A DNA stretch of 64,000 nt. Source: Streptomyces lateritius. GTDB taxonomy: Bacteria; Actinomycetota; Actinomycetes; Streptomycetales; Streptomycetaceae. Every line of letters begins with the position of its first letter. Positions within the stretch are counted from its first letter, which is position 1. Positions 62,180-64,000 of the stretch are shown piece after piece. Made by a program: the position numbers and the translations under genes. The stretch spans positions 115,709 through 179,708 of the forward strand of contig NZ_BMTO01000005.1 of NCBI RefSeq assembly GCF_014649715.1. The letters run 5' to 3'. The notes below the pieces were generated by a model. It searched no databases, was not told the DNA's origin, and saw nothing but the letters and a program-made list of their open reading frames with translations.

Positions 62180-64000
62180 TCAGACGTTGCGGCGGTACTG
62201 GCCGCCGATCTCGAAGAAGGCCTCGGTGATCTGCTGGAGCGAGCAGACGCGGGCGGCGTCCATGAGAACGGCGAAGACGTTCTGGCCGCTCACCGCCGCC
62301 TCCTTGAGGGCCGCCAGAGCGGCGTGCGCCTGGTCGCGGTGACGGTCCTGGAAGTCCCGTACGCGCTCCAGCTGGGACTGCTTCTCCTCCTCGGTGGCGC
62401 GGGCCAGCTCGATGACGCCCGGCTCGGCCGTGTCCGCCTGCGGGTTGCGGAAGGTGTTGACGCCGATGATGGGCAGGGTGCCGTCGTGCTTGCGCTGCTC
62501 GTAGAGCATCGACTCGTCCTGGATACGGCCGCGCTGGTAGCCGGTCTCCATCGCGCCGAGGACGCCGCCGCGCTCGCTGATCCGCTCGAACTCGGCCAGG
62601 ACGGCTTCCTCGACCAGATCGGTGAGTTCGTCGATGATGAACGAGCCCTGGAGGGGGTTCTCGTTCATCGCCAGGCCCCATTCCCGGTTGATGATCAGCT
62701 GGATGGCCAGTGCCCGGCGGACGGACTCCTCCGTGGGGGTGGTGACCGCCTCGTCGTAGGCGTTGGTGTGGAGGCTGTTGCAGTTGTCGTAGATGGCGAT
62801 GAGCCCCTGCAGGGTGGTGCGGATGTCGTTGAAGTCCATCTCCTGCGCGTGCAGGGAGCGGCCGGACGTCTGGACGTGGTACTTCAGCTTCTGCGAGCGC
62901 TCGTTGGCGCCGTACTTCTGCTTCATCGCGACGGCCCAGATCCGGCGCGCGACGCGGCCCAGCACGGAGTACTCCGGGTCCATGCCGTTGGAGAAGAAGA
63001 ACGACAGGTTGGGGGCGAAGTCGTCGATGTGCATGCCCCGGGCCAGGTACGCCTCGACGTAGGTGAAGCCGTTGGCCAGGGTGAAGGCCAGCTGGCTGAT
63101 GGGGTTGGCCCCGGCTTCGGCGATGTGGTAGCCGGAGATGGACACCGAGTAGAAGTTGCGGACCCTGTTCTCGATGAACCACTCCTGGATGTCGGCCATC
63201 ATCCGCAGGGAGAACTCGGTGGAGAACAGGCACGTGTTCTGGCCCTGGTCCTCCTTCAGGATGTCGGCCTGCACCGTGCCCCGCACGTTCGCCAGCGCGT
63301 GCGCCCGTAGCCCGGCCACCTCCTCGGGCGACGGGTCGCGGCCCTCGGCGACGCGGAACCTCTCGATCTGCTGGTCCATGGCCGTGTTGAGGAAGAACGC
63401 CAGCACGGTGGGGGCCGGGCCGTTGATCGTCATCGACACCGAGGTCGTGGGCGCCACCAGGTCGAAGCCGTCGTACAGCGCCTTCATGTCTTCGAGGGTC
63501 GCGACCGAGACGCCGGAGGTGCCGACCTTGCCGTAGATGTCGGGGCGCTCGTCGGGGTCACGGCCGTAGAGCGTCACCGAGTCGAAGGCGGTGGACAGGC
63601 GGGTGGCCGGCTGGCCCTCGGACAGCAGTTTGAACCGGCGGTTGGTACGGAACGGGTCGCCCTCGCCCGCGAACATCCGGGCCGGGTCCTCGCCGTCGCG
63701 CTTGAACGGGAACACCCCCGCGCTGAACGGGAAGTAGCCGGGCAGGTTCTCCCGGCGCCAGAACCGCACCAGCTCCCCGTGGTCGTTGAACCGGGGCAGC
63801 GCCACGCGGGGGACCTTGTTGCCCGAAAGGGACTCGCGGGTCAGCTTGGTGCGCAGCTCCTTGTCCCGGACCTTCACTACCTGCTCGTCGCCGGAGTAGG
63901 ACGCCACGACCGAGGGCCAGCGCTCGATCTGCTCCGTGATCTCGTGCGGGAGCTGCCTGCGGGCGTCGTCGAGCAGCGAAGCCACGTTCGCGGCGTCGGA
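62180..64000 (-). CDS. icmF: Fused isobutyryl-CoA mutase IcmF, C-terminal mutase part (cut by right edge)
   Basis: The 607 residues present run from the right edge to the stop codon at 62180; the frame stays open beyond the GTG at 63985, so the true start lies outside. The mutase TIM barrel is recognisable: [55 protein letters not shown], and [32 protein letters not shown]. Compared with separate methylmalonyl-CoA mutases, the [14 protein letters not shown] leader before the barrel is the linker that follows the GTPase domain of IcmF. The missing N-terminus should hold the B12-binding and MeaI GTPase domains. It interconverts isobutyryl-CoA and n-butyryl-CoA with adenosylcobalamin. Confidence 0.88.
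   Translation of the reverse strand, partial: SDAANVASLLDDARRQLPHEITEQIERWPSVVASYSGDEQVVKVRDKELRTKLTRESLSGNKVPRVALPRFNDHGELVRFWRRENLPGYFPFSAGVFPFKRDGEDPARMFAGEGDPFRTNRRFKLLSEGQPATRLSTAFDSVTLYGRDPDERPDIYGKVGTSGVSVATLEDMKALYDGFDLVAPTTSVSMTINGPAPTVLAFFLNTAMDQQIERFRVAEGRDPSPEEVAGLRAHALANVRGTVQADILKEDQGQNTCLFSTEFSLRMMADIQEWFIENRVRNFYSVSISGYHIAEAGANPISQLAFTLANGFTYVEAYLARGMHIDDFAPNLSFFFSNGMDPEYSVLGRVARRIWAVAMKQKYGANERSQKLKYHVQTSGRSLHAQEMDFNDIRTTLQGLIAIYDNCNSLHTNAYDEAVTTPTEESVRRALAIQLIINREWGLAMNENPLQGSFIIDELTDLVEEAVLAEFERISERGGVLGAMETGYQRGRIQDESMLYEQRKHDGTLPIIGVNTFRNPQADTAEPGVIELARATEEEKQSQLERVRDFQDRHRDQAHAALAALKEAAVSGQNVFAVLMDAARVCSLQQITEAFFEIGGQYRRNV

Overview
The window is 64 kb of very GC-rich DNA with dense genes, strong third-position GC bias, GTG/TTG starts and GGAGG-type ribosome binding sites. 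The gene families (DUF5133, DUF3040, SPW-repeat protein, CGNR regulator, delta-60 repeat protein, partner-switching anti-sigma ATPases) indicate a chromosome of Streptomyces or a close relative. No tRNA, rRNA, CRISPR array, transposase or phage gene was recognised. Both ends cut a gene: an unknown protein on the left and the C-terminal part of a fused isobutyryl-CoA mutase on the right.

Layout. 0-6.6 kb: a sigma factor fused to an extracellular CAP domain, a second CAP protein, a secreted delta-60/DUF11/RTX-like repeat protein, and a DszC-like acyl-CoA dehydrogenase-fold enzyme with an Rrf2 regulator upstream. 7.4-10.1 kb: a glutathione-transferase-like protein, a small protein strikingly similar to eukaryotic RhoGDI, and an NAD-dependent epimerase. 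10.2-19.3 kb: a SigB-type stress module with a STAS antagonist, two RsbW-like ATPases, a SigB/F-family sigma factor, a soluble Nik1-like HAMP-array hybrid histidine kinase and a SpoIIE phosphatase; SigB-like promoters lie before the sigma gene and before the DUF3040 gene. 19.4-30.2 kb: NAD-dependent DNA ligase, D-Ala-D-Ala carboxypeptidase, a CASTOR/POLLUX-like channel, an MFS/CGNR divergent pair around a perfect operator, a P450, a Nudix hydrolase and an M15 peptidase. 30.3-41.3 kb: a glycerol kinase plus two-flavoprotein operon, an APC permease, a HutC-type GntR regulator with a DasR-like box, a DUF2252 protein and a FAD monooxygenase.

41.3-53.1 kb is rich in metal and C3 metabolism: a CzrA-type ArsR sensor divergent from a P1B-4 (Co/Fe) export ATPase around a 16-bp palindrome; a Zur-box-preceded zinc-free L32 plus CobW operon; PadR/2,4-dienoyl-CoA reductase; a cobalamin-riboswitch-controlled CbiMNQO cobalt importer; and a PTS-dependent dihydroxyacetone kinase (DhaKLM). 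The cobalt genes fit with the B12-dependent mutase at the right end.

53.4-62.1 kb holds an NfeD/SPFH membrane pair, an SPW-repeat membrane protein, and a three-gene operon of carboxylate-amine ligase, NAGGN-type amidotransferase and S9 peptidase. The last looks like a variant of the N-acetylglutaminylglutamine-amide osmolyte system with the usual GNAT/ATP-grasp synthetase missing. With the RhoGDI-like protein it is the best candidate here for undescribed biology.
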